DNA of 64,000 nt from Maniola hyperantus (GCF_902806685.2 NC_048545.1:15275926-15339925), one strand, 5' to 3'; shown: positions 11,335-20,025, counted from the first letter of the stretch. Notes: generated from the sequence alone by a model not told the origin. Numbers and translations: made by a program.

Positions 11335-11488
11335 TTATTTGAAATCAAAGAACTCATGATGTCTGCAATCATAATTCCCCTCATTCCACCATTCCCTGAA
11401 CTTCTTCCACACAGTGGCTTCCGACACCTTGTCTTCATCGTTAAGCAAGGCGCATAGTTGGCATACATCCCTCTTCGGCACATTATTG
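11335..11488 (-). CDS. Fucosyltransferase last exon, 3' half
   Basis: On the minus strand, reading from the target duplication, this encodes NNVPKRDVCQLCALLNDEDK, then VWKKFREWWNEGNYDC and a short tail ending in TAA at 11337-11335. The CxxC pair and the WW near the end fit the C-terminus of insect fucosyltransferases (family knowledge). Its codons stay in phase with the half at 17123-17260, which is the main evidence that the two were one exon before the insertion. Confidence 0.85.
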
Positions 11489-11499
11489 ATGGTATACTT
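11489..11499. repeat. Target-site duplication of the LOA element, 3' side
   Basis: ATGGTATACTT here is identical to 17123-17133. The bases immediately outside both copies differ, so the duplication is 11 bp. It sits right after the AAG-rich tail of the element, which makes the last three bases ambiguous on this side only. Confidence 0.9.
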
Positions 11500-11589
11500 C
11501 TTCTTCTTCTTTCTTCTTTGGGGCTATACAGGTCCTTATTATCCCTGAATCACTGCGACCGTCTCCGATCTATTGTGTTAGCCTCCACT

Positions 11590-14500
11590 TCACATTTCCT
11601 TGTCAAATCCAGTGGCCGCCAGATATAGCAGCACCTTCTTGACTGGAATTGAAGTAACATCCTCCGGATAAATGATGTGTCTCCCTAGGTGGACGCTACG
11701 TTTGTGCATCAGAGCAGGGCAGAAGCAGATAATGTGCATCGGAGTCTCGGGAGACTCGTGGCACAGCCTGCAGATGTCCGAGCCCTGGAGCTTAAGGTTA
11801 TACATGTGCCTTTTCAGGCCACAGTGACCCGTTAAAGCTCGCACCAGGATGCACATGTTACTTCTGTTAAGCGACAGCACCTCAGATGCTACCTTCTTGC
11901 TGAAGGATTTAACCATCGCTTTCGAGTGGTTTAACCCTGGCAAGTTTCTCCAGCGGTTGAGTGTGTCATAGTAGCAATAGGTTAGGAGGGTGAGTTGAAC
12001 CAGGCTTTTAGGTATACCGCAGACAGGCTCTGGGCCTATCTGACGTGCCTTTGCGCCTGATTTTGCCAGAATGTCCGCATTTTCGTTGCCTACTATTCCG
12101 GCGTGCCCTGGCACCCATCTTAGAACCACCCTGTTGTGTTGGGCCAGGGTGTTTAAGTTTACTCTGCAGTTTTCAACCAGTCTCGAGTTAACAACCTCTG
12201 AAGACAGAGCTGAAAGAGCTGCTTGGCTATCCGAATGAATGTAAATCGTTTTATTGACGTGGTTGTGTTGCAGGATGGTTTCCACACATATTATTATGGC
12301 GTATACCTCCGCCTGGAAAATAGATGTATAGGCCCCCAGGTTACGGTACAGTTTGATCCTGGGTTTCTCTCCATAGATTCCACATCCTACGTCTTTGCCT
12401 GACTTTGAGCCATCGGTGAACCATTTTAAACATCCCGATGGCCATGTGATTTTGTTGTTTGTCCAATCCTCCCTATCTGGGATTTCCACAGAAAAGGATC
12501 TCTGGAAGTTGTATTTTGGGATCATCGTGTCTGACGGCATTCCCAAAACTGGAATCTCGAGTACTGAGTTCTGCAAGTCCCTCAGTGTTTTAGATAGCCA
12601 ATTCACCTTTCCTTGGCTAATCAGCCTATACATGCCCATTCTCGCCTCCTTCATCAAATACAGGAAGAGAGGAGGTAAGTTGAGAAGAGCTTCTAAGGCT
12701 GCCCCCGGAGAGGTGCTCATAGCTCCAGTGATAAGTAGGCAAGCAGTTCTTTGGATACTGCCAAGTTTATACTGGGTTGTAACCTGCGTCAATTTGCTAC
12801 ACCAAACCACGGAGGCGTACGATATCATCGGCCTCACAATGGCTGTATAGAGCCAGAAGGTCACTTTTGGTTTAAGTCCCCATCTTGCTCCCGCAAATCG
12901 ACTACATATGCCTAAAGCCGATTTAGCCTTTTTGAGCACTCCATCGACATGCGAATTCCAGGTCAATTTCTGGTCTAAAGTGATGCCCAGATATTTGACC
13001 TCGCATGAGAATGGTATGCTCCTATTGTTCAGCTTCGGCGACTCGAGTTTATCAAGGTTACGCCTTCTAGTGAATGGTACTATCACTGTCTTGACAGTGA
13101 TCTTGATCACCGCGTTGACAGCTAGTTGGTTTTCTCTGCACCATTTTTCGATGGTGTTAAGTGCTCCCTGCATGAGATACGAGATCGTGCTCTGGCAGTT
13201 CCCACGTACCATTACCACCAGGTCATCAGCATATCCCTGCGTGTCGATACGGAGTTCAGCCATCTCATACAGTAGTTTGTCTACAGCAAGAGTCCACAGC
13301 AGGGGCGATAAGACGCCTCCTTGCGGGCATCCTCTTGTTGTGAGCACTTCAATCGAGATGTTATTTAGCTCAAATTTGGCTATGCGATTCGAGAGCATTG
13401 CCTCCACCCATCTGGTGGTGGTCGTATCGGCCAGTTTATCGGCCAGCCCATCCACCAGTGTGCGGGTTGGAGTGTTGTCAAATGCCCCCTCGATGTCTAG
13501 AAACGCCGCGAGGGCGATTTCTTTGTCCTCCAGAGCCTTTTCAACCTTGTCGACAAGGTTCAGCAGGGCCGTTTCCGTAGATCGTCCCCTGCAGTAGGCA
13601 TGCTGGGTGTAGTGTATAGGCTTCTCGATGAGAAGCGTATCCCTTATGTACCTGTCAAGCATCTTCTCCATCGTTTTCAGTAGGAACGAGGAGAGGCTGA
13701 TGGGTCTGAAGGACTTTGGTAACCCATAGTCCTTCTTCCCTGCTTTAGGTATAAAAATGACCTTCACTGTGGTCCAAGCCTCTGGTATGTAACCCCAGGC
13801 ATAACTCGCCCTAAAAATCTTTACCAGGATTGGGATCAATAGTTCCACGCCTCTCTGCAATAGCAGGGGCGTAATGCCATCGATCCCGCTCGATTTGTTA
13901 GCGCTGAAAGAATTGATGGCCCACCTCACGGCCCCGGGTCTAAAGACAATGGCAGCTCTCCTCCAGTCCTCTGAGCGGGGCCGGTGTGGAGCGCGCGCCA
14001 GAGTGCGACTAGCGTTCAAGGAGACCGCTCCCGGGAAGTGAGTTCTAGCCAGCAGTTCAAGGGTTTCCTTCTCATTTGAAGTGAATGAGCCGTCTGGTCC
14101 CTTTAAAAGTCCCAGTTGGCTCGGAGAGGCCTTGGAGAGCAATTTGTGGAGTCTCGCGCTTTGAGGCAGACAATCGATTTCCTCACAGAACCTCCTCCAC
14201 GATGCTCTCTTGGCTCTCCTGATCTCTTTACTATATTCCGTCAGGGCTTTCCTATATATATCCCATTCATTGGTCCTTTTAGCCCTGTTGAATAGTTTCC
14301 GTGTTTTATCACGGAGTCTTTTTAACTTCGAATTCCACCACGGTGTTTTCCGCTTCGAGGTCCTGACCTTGAGGGGGCAGCTGTCCTCGAAGGCTTTGAT
14401 CATACCCTCGGTGACAGCCTCCACCGCAAACTCAAGACACTCCAGCGTTTTGATACTCTTAGGGGTTAACCTCAGATTTTCCTCTAGGTTCTCAAGATAT

Positions 14501-15237
14501 TTGGCCCAAGAGGTGCACTTTGGATCCCTAAAAGTTAGCGTTTCCATCTCAGACACAGTTGTCAAAGCGAAGCTTATGTGCCTGTGGTCTGACATGGAAA
14601 CTTCTGTACTTACCTCCCAATTTGTTATGTATCTGGTTAAGTTAGTAGTAGCAAAGGTGATGTCTAGTACCTCCTGTCTGACTCTCGTAACAAAGGTAGG
14701 AGTACAGCCCCTGTTCAAGAGCTGGAAGCCATTTGCGAGAAGAAAATCGTAGAGGTACTCACCTCTGTCGTTGGTGTCGCTGCTTCCCCAGGCTTCGTGA
14801 TGGGCGTTAGCATCGCATCCCACCAGTAGTTCCGCGTCGTGTTTCCGGGCGTAATCGACCACTGGAAACAGGTCAACTGCGGGATTATCAATCTCACCGG
14901 GTAGATAGGCCGAGCAGACAATGATTCTGCGCCCTTCCCACCCCCTGAGATTGACGTAGGCTGCCACTAGGTCATCAGTACAAAGTTCTGGAACAGGCAG
15001 GAAGTTCACGTTTTTGTTAAAAACAATGCAGGCTCTGGGTCTGGTGCCACTGGTACACGCTAACAACTTACCCCCAGCGTTTAACCCCAGAATGGTAGAG
15101 CTGGACACCCATGGTTCTTGAATGAGAGCGAGGTCGGCTTTTCCTTCCACAAGACAGCGCTCCATCACGGCAGCCGCAGCGGCCGCGTGGTGGAGGTTGG
15201 CCTGGAGGATCCTCGCGTGGGTGTCCGAGCACGCCAT
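11590..15237 (-). CDS. LOA element ORF2: endonuclease, reverse transcriptase, RNase H
   Basis: The frame is 1215 residues and uninterrupted. An APE-type endonuclease covers roughly residues 1-230 (ILQANLHHA, LIQEPWV, VGCDANAHHEAWG, SMSDHRHISF). A reverse transcriptase spans the middle with the catalytic GYADDLVVMV near residue 670 and the upstream TRGCPQGGVLSPLLW. An RNase H domain starts near residue 939 (WFTDGSKSG, then HSDSQAAL and VPGHAGIVGNENAD). A zinc-knuckle-like CRLCHESPETPMHIICFC is near residue 1155. The ATG at 15237-15235 overlaps the ORF1 stop as TAATG. All catalytic residues I can check are present, so the protein is predicted to be functional. Confidence 0.95.
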   Translation of the reverse strand: MACSDTHARILQANLHHAAAAAAVMERCLVEGKADLALIQEPWVSSSTILGLNAGGKLLACTSGTRPRACIVFNKNVNFLPVPELCTDDLVAAYVNLRGWEGRRIIVCSAYLPGEIDNPAVDLFPVVDYARKHDAELLVGCDANAHHEAWGSSDTNDRGEYLYDFLLANGFQLLNRGCTPTFVTRVRQEVLDITFATTNLTRYITNWEVSTEVSMSDHRHISFALTTVSEMETLTFRDPKCTSWAKYLENLEENLRLTPKSIKTLECLEFAVEAVTEGMIKAFEDSCPLKVRTSKRKTPWWNSKLKRLRDKTRKLFNRAKRTNEWDIYRKALTEYSKEIRRAKRASWRRFCEEIDCLPQSARLHKLLSKASPSQLGLLKGPDGSFTSNEKETLELLARTHFPGAVSLNASRTLARAPHRPRSEDWRRAAIVFRPGAVRWAINSFSANKSSGIDGITPLLLQRGVELLIPILVKIFRASYAWGYIPEAWTTVKVIFIPKAGKKDYGLPKSFRPISLSSFLLKTMEKMLDRYIRDTLLIEKPIHYTQHAYCRGRSTETALLNLVDKVEKALEDKEIALAAFLDIEGAFDNTPTRTLVDGLADKLADTTTTRWVEAMLSNRIAKFELNNISIEVLTTRGCPQGGVLSPLLWTLAVDKLLYEMAELRIDTQGYADDLVVMVRGNCQSTISYLMQGALNTIEKWCRENQLAVNAVIKITVKTVIVPFTRRRNLDKLESPKLNNRSIPFSCEVKYLGITLDQKLTWNSHVDGVLKKAKSALGICSRFAGARWGLKPKVTFWLYTAIVRPMISYASVVWCSKLTQVTTQYKLGSIQRTACLLITGAMSTSPGAALEALLNLPPLFLYLMKEARMGMYRLISQGKVNWLSKTLRDLQNSVLEIPVLGMPSDTMIPKYNFQRSFSVEIPDREDWTNNKITWPSGCLKWFTDGSKSGKDVGCGIYGEKPRIKLYRNLGAYTSIFQAEVYAIIICVETILQHNHVNKTIYIHSDSQAALSALSSEVVNSRLVENCRVNLNTLAQHNRVVLRWVPGHAGIVGNENADILAKSGAKARQIGPEPVCGIPKSLVQLTLLTYCYYDTLNRWRNLPGLNHSKAMVKSFSKKVASEVLSLNRSNMCILVRALTGHCGLKRHMYNLKLQGSDICRLCHESPETPMHIICFCPALMHKRSVHLGRHIIYPEDVTSIPVKKVLLYLAATGFDKEM

Positions 15238-16646
15238 TATTTGGCTCTTTTATAGCCGGGAGGGTATCGAACACGTCCTCCCTCCGATCGAGGCGTCGAG
15301 CGTCCTCTTTCAGAGGGAGTCCCTCTGGGTGCCCCTCCCGGCGGCTTCTTTTTGCCCTTTTTTCCCTTTTTGGGGCCGCCAGCCGCGTCCGCCTGACCAG
15401 CAGTTCTGCCCCCTGTTCCCTGCGGCCCCGAGGAGGTACTTCCCGCGGTCACATTACGTCCCGGCGGAACCCTCCCCAGACCGCTAGGCCCAGGAGCGGC
15501 AGTCTCAGAGCTGGTGCTAGCAGTCGCAGCCGTACTCGGCCCCGCTTGCGGGGCTTGGTGCTCCCCCCTGAGGCGGAAGGTCAACTTTTTGCAGCCAAGA
15601 TTGACCACAAAGTTGTTAGCACGAAGGATCTCAGCCGACTGCTCGTCGATGGCAAAGACGGCCACCGTACCCGTCTGAGACCTCGACTCGCTGACGATCC
15701 TCCAATGCTCCGCACTCAGATCCGGGTTCTGATACGAGATCATGAACATCGCATCCGAGGCGTTTTCCGCCTCAAGCGTGGGGATTAGGGCGGTGGCAAT
15801 CCACGGCTTCGGCAGCTCACCCTCGTTTAACGTGGAGAGCTGCGCCTCCGGCCATGGCTTGCACCTGCTCATTTCTTCCACAAGCCAGTCCTTACTTTCC
15901 TGGTTATCGCAAGTGACCAGTAGCCATCCTGGCTTGTGGGAGATTGAGACAAAACTTGGTCCACGGCCAGTCTTGGCGTGTTGGCGACGCCGTCCCTCAA
16001 GGCAGATAGCCTTGCTGATGGCGGCGTGGACCAAGTTCATCTGATCCGCCGTCATGGGTTCTATATTCTTAATCCCCACTCTGACGGATCCGGCGATGTC
16101 CCTATAACTCGGGGGCGGATTAGAGCGCCCCTCGGGTGTGGTGGACGTTTTGGGCGCCTTCCTCGGTTGCTCCTTAGGAGATTCCTCCTCCGACCTGCCC
16201 CTTTTCAGGTTCTGTTCGCCGGTCGGCCTACTAGAGGAAGGAGTTCCCTGGGAAGGGTTGTTGACTAGTGTAAGGGCTTCCCCAATGGCCGTCCCATCCT
16301 CCACTAGTCGCCAGAGGCGTCTCCGCCTCGCACCACTCAGTCGTGTGTAGGCATTGGCCATCCCGAGTGGTACACGCTTTGGTACATAGGGAGCCACCGA
16401 GGGCGTACCGGGGGCGTTTCCACCTCCATCCACCGCGGGGTGACTTCCAGATGTGCCGGAAGTTCCAGGTTCGGGGTCCATTGTATTCCCCCGCTCCTGT
16501 GGGATCTCAGGCTGTGCAGAGTCCATAGAACTCCTCTGCTCCTGAGAGGCGTCAGGTTGGGCAGAGTCCAAATCCCTCCTCTGCTCCTGAATATTTCCAC
16601 CATTGTTGGTGTTAACAGGTTTCTGTTGGTTTGTTTTGTTTTCCAT
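15237..16646 (-). CDS. LOA element ORF1: nucleic-acid-binding protein
   Basis: I start this at the ATG beginning MENKTNQQKPVNTNNGG (16646). The frame is open for 56 more codons upstream, to an ATG at 16814, but that stretch reads like 5' UTR. From MENK the protein is 469 residues. It has a low-complexity Gln/Ser/Pro N-terminus, then a DUF4780-like region (MTADQMNLVHAAISKAICLE, PGWLLVTCDNQESKDWLVEE, AEHWRIVSES), then a Gly/Lys/Arg-rich basic tail (GGPKKGKKGKKKPPGG) likely to bind RNA. No CCHC knuckles are seen. The stop TAA (15239-15237) overlaps the ORF2 start. Confidence 0.85.
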   Translation of the reverse strand: MENKTNQQKPVNTNNGGNIQEQRRDLDSAQPDASQEQRSSMDSAQPEIPQERGNTMDPEPGTSGTSGSHPAVDGGGNAPGTPSVAPYVPKRVPLGMANAYTRLSGARRRRLWRLVEDGTAIGEALTLVNNPSQGTPSSSRPTGEQNLKRGRSEEESPKEQPRKAPKTSTTPEGRSNPPPSYRDIAGSVRVGIKNIEPMTADQMNLVHAAISKAICLEGRRRQHAKTGRGPSFVSISHKPGWLLVTCDNQESKDWLVEEMSRCKPWPEAQLSTLNEGELPKPWIATALIPTLEAENASDAMFMISYQNPDLSAEHWRIVSESRSQTGTVAVFAIDEQSAEILRANNFVVNLGCKKLTFRLRGEHQAPQAGPSTAATASTSSETAAPGPSGLGRVPPGRNVTAGSTSSGPQGTGGRTAGQADAAGGPKKGKKGKKKPPGGAPRGTPSERGRSTPRSEGGRVRYPPGYKRAK

Positions 16647-17122
16647 ACAGTTCCCACGAGTACACGGGATATAAAAGGTCCACAGACACCGGCAGAGCCC
16701 TAGTACCGGCCGAAGGGCTAAATACTGCCTCGATTCGCCCCGGTTTCGAGGAGACACCGTTTGAGACTGAGCACCCCCCCAGCCACGCATCCCTCGGCAC
16801 GGTTCGTATGACACCTTGGATTGGGGTTTTTGGTGACGAGGTTTTCTCCTCCAAGGAAGAGGATAGGGATGTGGGAAGGGTAGGAATCGGAAGTCCGGCT
16901 AAGGGTTTCTGTTACGTCTGTTTCAGAGGGAATCAGACCAAAAACGGGCAGCAACCACGAGAAGGAATGCACCCTAAGCCTTGCCTGGGGGATCTACGTG
17001 ACTTGCACTCTCCCCCCAGGCCATTCGCCAGCCCCAGCCCCGGACAGGTGCTGGGAATAGAGATGAGCCCAGGCTGCCCCAATCTGAAAAGAAAGTTAGC
17101 CTACGCTCTCCTCCGCCCAAAA
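16647..17122 (-). promoter_or_regulatory. LOA element 5' UTR and presumed internal promoter
   Basis: This is the segment between the 5' target duplication and the ORF1 ATG. Non-LTR elements of this type carry an internal RNA polymerase II promoter here (family knowledge). No specific core motif could be assigned. Its presence to the duplication edge argues that the copy is not 5'-truncated. Confidence 0.6.
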
Positions 17123-17260
17123 ATGGTATACTTGTAATGGTTTCTCCATCGAAAGAAGTCGTAGAACTTCGTTCTGTTGTTGATGATGTCGTTCATTTTG
17201 TAGGCGAGCTCCACTTCTCCAAGCTCACGGGCATCCAAATATGCACTATCGGGAACAAAT
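17123..17260 (-). CDS. Fucosyltransferase last exon, 5' half (includes target duplication)
   Basis: The acceptor TTTTACAG at about 17268-17261 is followed by ATTTGTTCCCGATAGTGC. The exon encodes FVPDSAYLDARELGEVELAY, then KMNDIINNRTKFYDFFRWRN and HYKYTI, the conserved C-terminal half of GT10 enzymes. After HYKYTI the reading frame runs into the LOA 5' end and stops after six foreign residues (FGRRRA). Bases 17123-17133 are the second copy of the duplication. Confidence 0.88.
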
Positions 17261-17553
17261 CTGTAAAACACTACCATTATCACTACCATTATCACTACCG
17301 TTATTATCACTACCCTTATTATAAACGCGAAAGTGTGTTTGTTTGTTGGTTAAAACATCCGTCACAAAAGAAAACATCAGTGAGGAAAGCTGCATGACTG
17401 AGAGTTCTCCATAATGTTCTCACAAGTGAAGTTTTTCAATCTGCACTTGTCCAGCGTGGCGGTCTATGGCCCAAACTTTTCTCATTCCGAGAGGAGACCA
17501 GTGCTCAGTAGTGGGTTAGCAGTGGGTTGATCATGATGGATTATTTCCCGAAC
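17261..17553 (-). other. Fucosyltransferase intron with repeat debris
   Basis: The 293-nt intron lies between donor CAG|GTTCGG and acceptor TTTTACAG. It contains an (ACTACCATTATC)-like microsatellite at 17269-17318, a Helitron fragment (ataaacgcgaaagtgtgtttg) and a SINE fragment near 17400-17525. Confidence 0.75.
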
Positions 17554-18439
17554 CTGGAATAATCTGCGCCACATAAAACGATCGGCACTGCATAATGGTT
17601 CAAAGCCCTCAACAGTTCCTCGGTGACATAATCCGATGCCAACGAATTCTCAAAAGCCAAGTAAAAGTAGTAATTATTCTCAATTAATTTATTGCAGATC
17701 CATTGACGTATGGTCTTTTTTCCTGGACATTCATGGGTTCCACATCTCCCGTAAATATCAACGGTTAAACCGAACCTAACTAACTGAACCCTTAGTTTCT
17801 TAACCAATTCCTCTCTTTGGTTCAAAGTTTTAACCACCCATGCAGCTGCTTTGAACTTATTTGACAACTTTGATTTTAAGTCTTCGTTTATAGGTAGCAT
17901 TTTCTTTACCCATTTCATATTTACGCTCGGACCCACTCTATTGCCTTGCAAATCGTATATGTTTATATTCGTAGCAACAATATCAGAATCAAGCTTATAC
18001 GTCCAGGTCAGGTTGAAGAATCCATCAAAGTATTCGAAACACATCGGTGTATACGCAGCTGACTCGTACGCGGCGAAAATGTACTTCTGTTTCAGTGACC
18101 TTTCCTTCAATAATTCATTTTTTTGTAGTATCTTTATGTCCAAGGCGTTGAATACTACAGCATCGAATTCTTTCACACTGGATAACAAGTGTACATCATC
18201 AGTAGCAAAGCAATTTTTGTACGCACAGTTGTTGTTTATAAAAGTTTCATCTCCTTTTTCTAGGAGCTTGAATTTAGTTGAGTTCGGCCATACAAGAATG
18301 AATTTATATTCGTTTTTATGATCGTTTCTTATTGTATAATTTCTTACCGAGCCTTGGTTGAGATTTTCGGACATGTTGGCTAAATAATATAGTTTTATAC
18401 AGGTATAAGAGAGTAACGTTATAAGAATGTAACACCAAA
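17554..18439 (-). CDS. Fucosyltransferase exon: signal-anchor and catalytic domain
   Basis: The frame is open on the minus strand from before 18439 to the donor at 17553. The first Met in frame is MSENLNQG at 18374, but the codons before it spell a hydrophobic signal-anchor (WCYILITLLSYTCIKLYYLA). The true start therefore lies in an upstream exon, and an acceptor AATTTCAG| at 18440 is my choice of exon start. The catalytic domain follows: CAYKNCFATDD, FAAYESAAYTP, FFNLTWTYKLDSDI, VDIYGRCGTHECPG and FYLAFENSLASDYVTEELL. In most family members the segment after DYVTE has Lys (TEK), which contacts GDP-fucose; here it is Glu. The length (~295 codons here plus ~97 in the last exon) fits the family. 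Confidence 0.85.
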
Positions 18440-18480
18440 CTGAAATTGCTAAAAGAGCAATTTCAGTTTGGTGTTACATT
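18426..18480. repeat. Perfect 25-bp-arm palindrome over the fucosyltransferase exon start
   Basis: AATGTAACACCAAACTGAAA... and its exact reverse complement ...TTTCAGTTTGGTGTTACATT flank a 5-nt spacer. One arm includes the start of the membrane-anchor coding sequence and the proposed acceptor site. In RNA it would form a hairpin that hides or duplicates the acceptor. Confidence 0.85.
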
Positions 18481-18622
18481 GTTCAAATAAAAAGACGTTA
18501 ACATCATTTTGAAAATATGTTACTCGTAGAACTTTTCTATTTATTTTTAATAAATTATTGATTTAAGCTTAATAATAGGACCCCCTCATGCGCCATTTTA
18601 ACTCTATCAACAACATCAACTG

Positions 18623-18697
18623 TCATGTCAAAAGACTAAAGTAAAATCGTACTTTTATACAATATAAGTGCGATTTTACTTTAGTCTTTTGACATGA
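18623..18697. repeat. Hairpin with 32-bp arms (MITE core)
   Basis: TCATGTCAAAAGACTAAAGT... pairs with ...ACTTTAGTCTTTTGACATGA with one mismatch across an 11-nt loop. Further out, catgcgccattttaact (18586) and agttaaaacggcgcgtg (18708) are also imperfectly inverted, so the whole 18580-18730 block is a foldback element. Confidence 0.8.
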
Positions 18698-18730
18698 TAC
18701 AAAAAGTTAAAACGGCGCGTGTGGAGTTAA

Positions 18731-19641
18731 ATTTTAGACGTATTATTCACAATTTTAGTATGAAAGATTTGACAGTCATATTATTGACAATTTACTGATT
18801 TACGTCCCTGGGTCGGACCAGGCGCAGTGCAGGGTTCCGTCATAATATACCTAGGTATAATTATACCTAAGTATAGTAGTTCGCATATTTGTTACATGTT
18901 AACTTATAACAAATATGTAAATAGGTGTAACTAATATATAATAATCTAATTCAATGAAATATTATACTGTAAAGGACACAACTTAATGTTATCTAATATG
19001 AATATTGATGTATATCCTAATGCATGTTTTGGAAATAAAGGCTATTTTTATTTTATTTTATTTTTAGTGGTTCGCGACAGGTCATGAGGTGAGTCGTACA
19101 GGGGGGAGTGCTCCACGGCTTTGACGGCATGTTACCCTGGATGCCAAATTCCAGCTTTCTAGTAGGTAGGTAGGTACCTACTAAGAGTCTCTGAGCTAAT
19201 CCACGGACGGACTGACGGACGTGGCAAAACTATAAAGGTTCTTGGTAACAACGGAACCCTAAATATGCGCTTATGGCTAAAAAAGCATTTTCATAAACGC
19301 ATTATTTAACCTCCTTGAAAAATATAAAACCTCATTTGAAATTATTGTTCATAACGCCATCTATCGGCAATCGTTCAAACTGCTATAAAAAATTTAAGAT
19401 GGATACTGGAGAGCAAAACAACGGCAGCGAAAGCTGCTTGTGAGCGATGAACTGGTTTAGTGGTACAATGCTAGATGGCGCGAACTTTTTAGTTTGTGAA
19501 ACTTGTAACAGATGTCGCTGTACCGTTACTATATGACGCTATATTTTAAGGCCCTAAACACACTTTAACCTTTTATTCTTATTATAGTATTGACTAGATA
19601 AGTATTTTATTTTTGTATGCAATTAAAAAGGAGATTAACCA
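18731..19641. other. Non-coding region upstream of the two-exon gene
   Basis: It contains a retroposon-like tail near 19030 (ggaaataaaggctattttta), a fragment ending ggaaccctaaat (19252-19263) and then about 380 bases of unique-looking sequence. This last part should hold the promoter of the gene starting at 19642. No confident core promoter was identified. Confidence 0.45.
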
Positions 19642-19999
19642 ATGTCTGATAATAATAATTATGGAAATAGTAAAGAGTTAATAGAACTAGGTCGTCTTAT
19701 TGACAGGTGTTACGGACGGTAAATAATTACTATTGTATTGCACTATTTATTTCCCTATAAATATTTAGTTATTAATATAAAACCATTATTTCAGAACTCG
19801 CACCTGTAGCTGCAGTGTATCGAATATAGAGACTTCTGCAAGCAATGTGATTGTGAGTGTGAAGGAAAATGGAGATACTCAACAGCAAAATGAAGTCATA
19901 TCTCCTCTCCCAGTCACGAAGTTTACGACCTTGCTGGCGATGAAAACAAAACCGGATGATATCGTAGATTTAACGAGTGAAGAAGTGAATGGAAATTAG
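19642..19999 (+). CDS. Small two-exon gene with SUMO-interaction-like motif
   Basis: Exon 1 is 19642-19718, the intron 19719-19794 (76 nt, donor G|GTAAATA, acceptor TTATTTCAG) and exon 2 19795-19999. The splice rebuilds an Arg codon and gives 93 residues: MSDNNNYGNSKELIELGRLI, then DRCYGRTRTCSCSVS, an acidic/polar middle, and a C-terminus with KPDDIVDLTSEEVNGN. The hydrophobic core I-V-D-L-T followed by S-E-E fits a SUMO-interaction motif, which suggests a nuclear protein. AATAAA follows the stop directly. I do not recognise the family. Each exon is too short to stand out as an open frame, so the support is the splice grammar, start context and polyadenylation signals. Confidence 0.72.
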
Positions 20000-20025
20000 A
20001 ATAAAGTTATAAGTAAATTAATAAA
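20000..20025 (+). promoter_or_regulatory. Polyadenylation signals of the two-exon gene
   Basis: AATAAA occurs at 20000-20005 and again at 20020-20025, just after the TAG at 19997-19999. A T-rich stretch follows. Confidence 0.7.

Larger units (their letters stand above)
11500..17122 (-). mobile_element. Full-length LOA-type non-LTR retrotransposon
   Basis: The element is 5623 bp. In order on the minus strand it has a 5' UTR of about 476 nt, ORF1, ORF2, a 3' UTR of about 90 nt and an AAG/GAA-rich tail (11500-11520). It is bounded by an 11-bp target duplication and inserted within a coding exon. ORF1 has a DUF4780-like region and ORF2 has an RNase H domain after the reverse transcriptase, which together point to the LOA/Bilbo group (inference). 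Both frames are open throughout, so the copy looks young and possibly active. It copies itself by target-primed reverse transcription. Confidence 0.9.
11335..18439 (-). pseudogene. Alpha-1,3-fucosyltransferase gene (GT10) disrupted by a LOA retrotransposon
   Basis: The protein would be a type II Golgi enzyme that transfers fucose from GDP-fucose to N-glycan or glycolipid acceptors. Three coding pieces are seen: exon 18439-17554, and a last exon whose halves lie at 17260-17123 and 11488-11335. The join of the first exon to the last uses donor CAG|GTTCGG and acceptor TTTTACAG|A, rebuilding an Arg codon. The last exon would be 292 nt and open to a TAA once the retrotransposon and one copy of the 11-bp ATGGTATACTT duplication are removed. 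Family landmarks are YLAFENSLASDYVTEE, CGADYSRFVPDSAYL, FFRWRNHYKY and DVCQLCALLNDED. The first coding exon, carrying the start codon, is not found. In this haplotype the enzyme would lose its last ~50 residues or be unexpressed. An alternative is that the insertion is polymorphic or somatic in the sequenced animal. Confidence 0.88.

Noticed and set aside
12395..13597. Several 150-230 codon plus-strand frames
   Set aside because: They are antisense shadows of the LOA ORF2 reverse transcriptase and RNase H regions.
15122..17137. Many 60-170 codon frames on both strands
   Set aside because: They overlap the intact LOA ORF1 and 5' UTR in other frames; the GC-richer coding sequence creates them.
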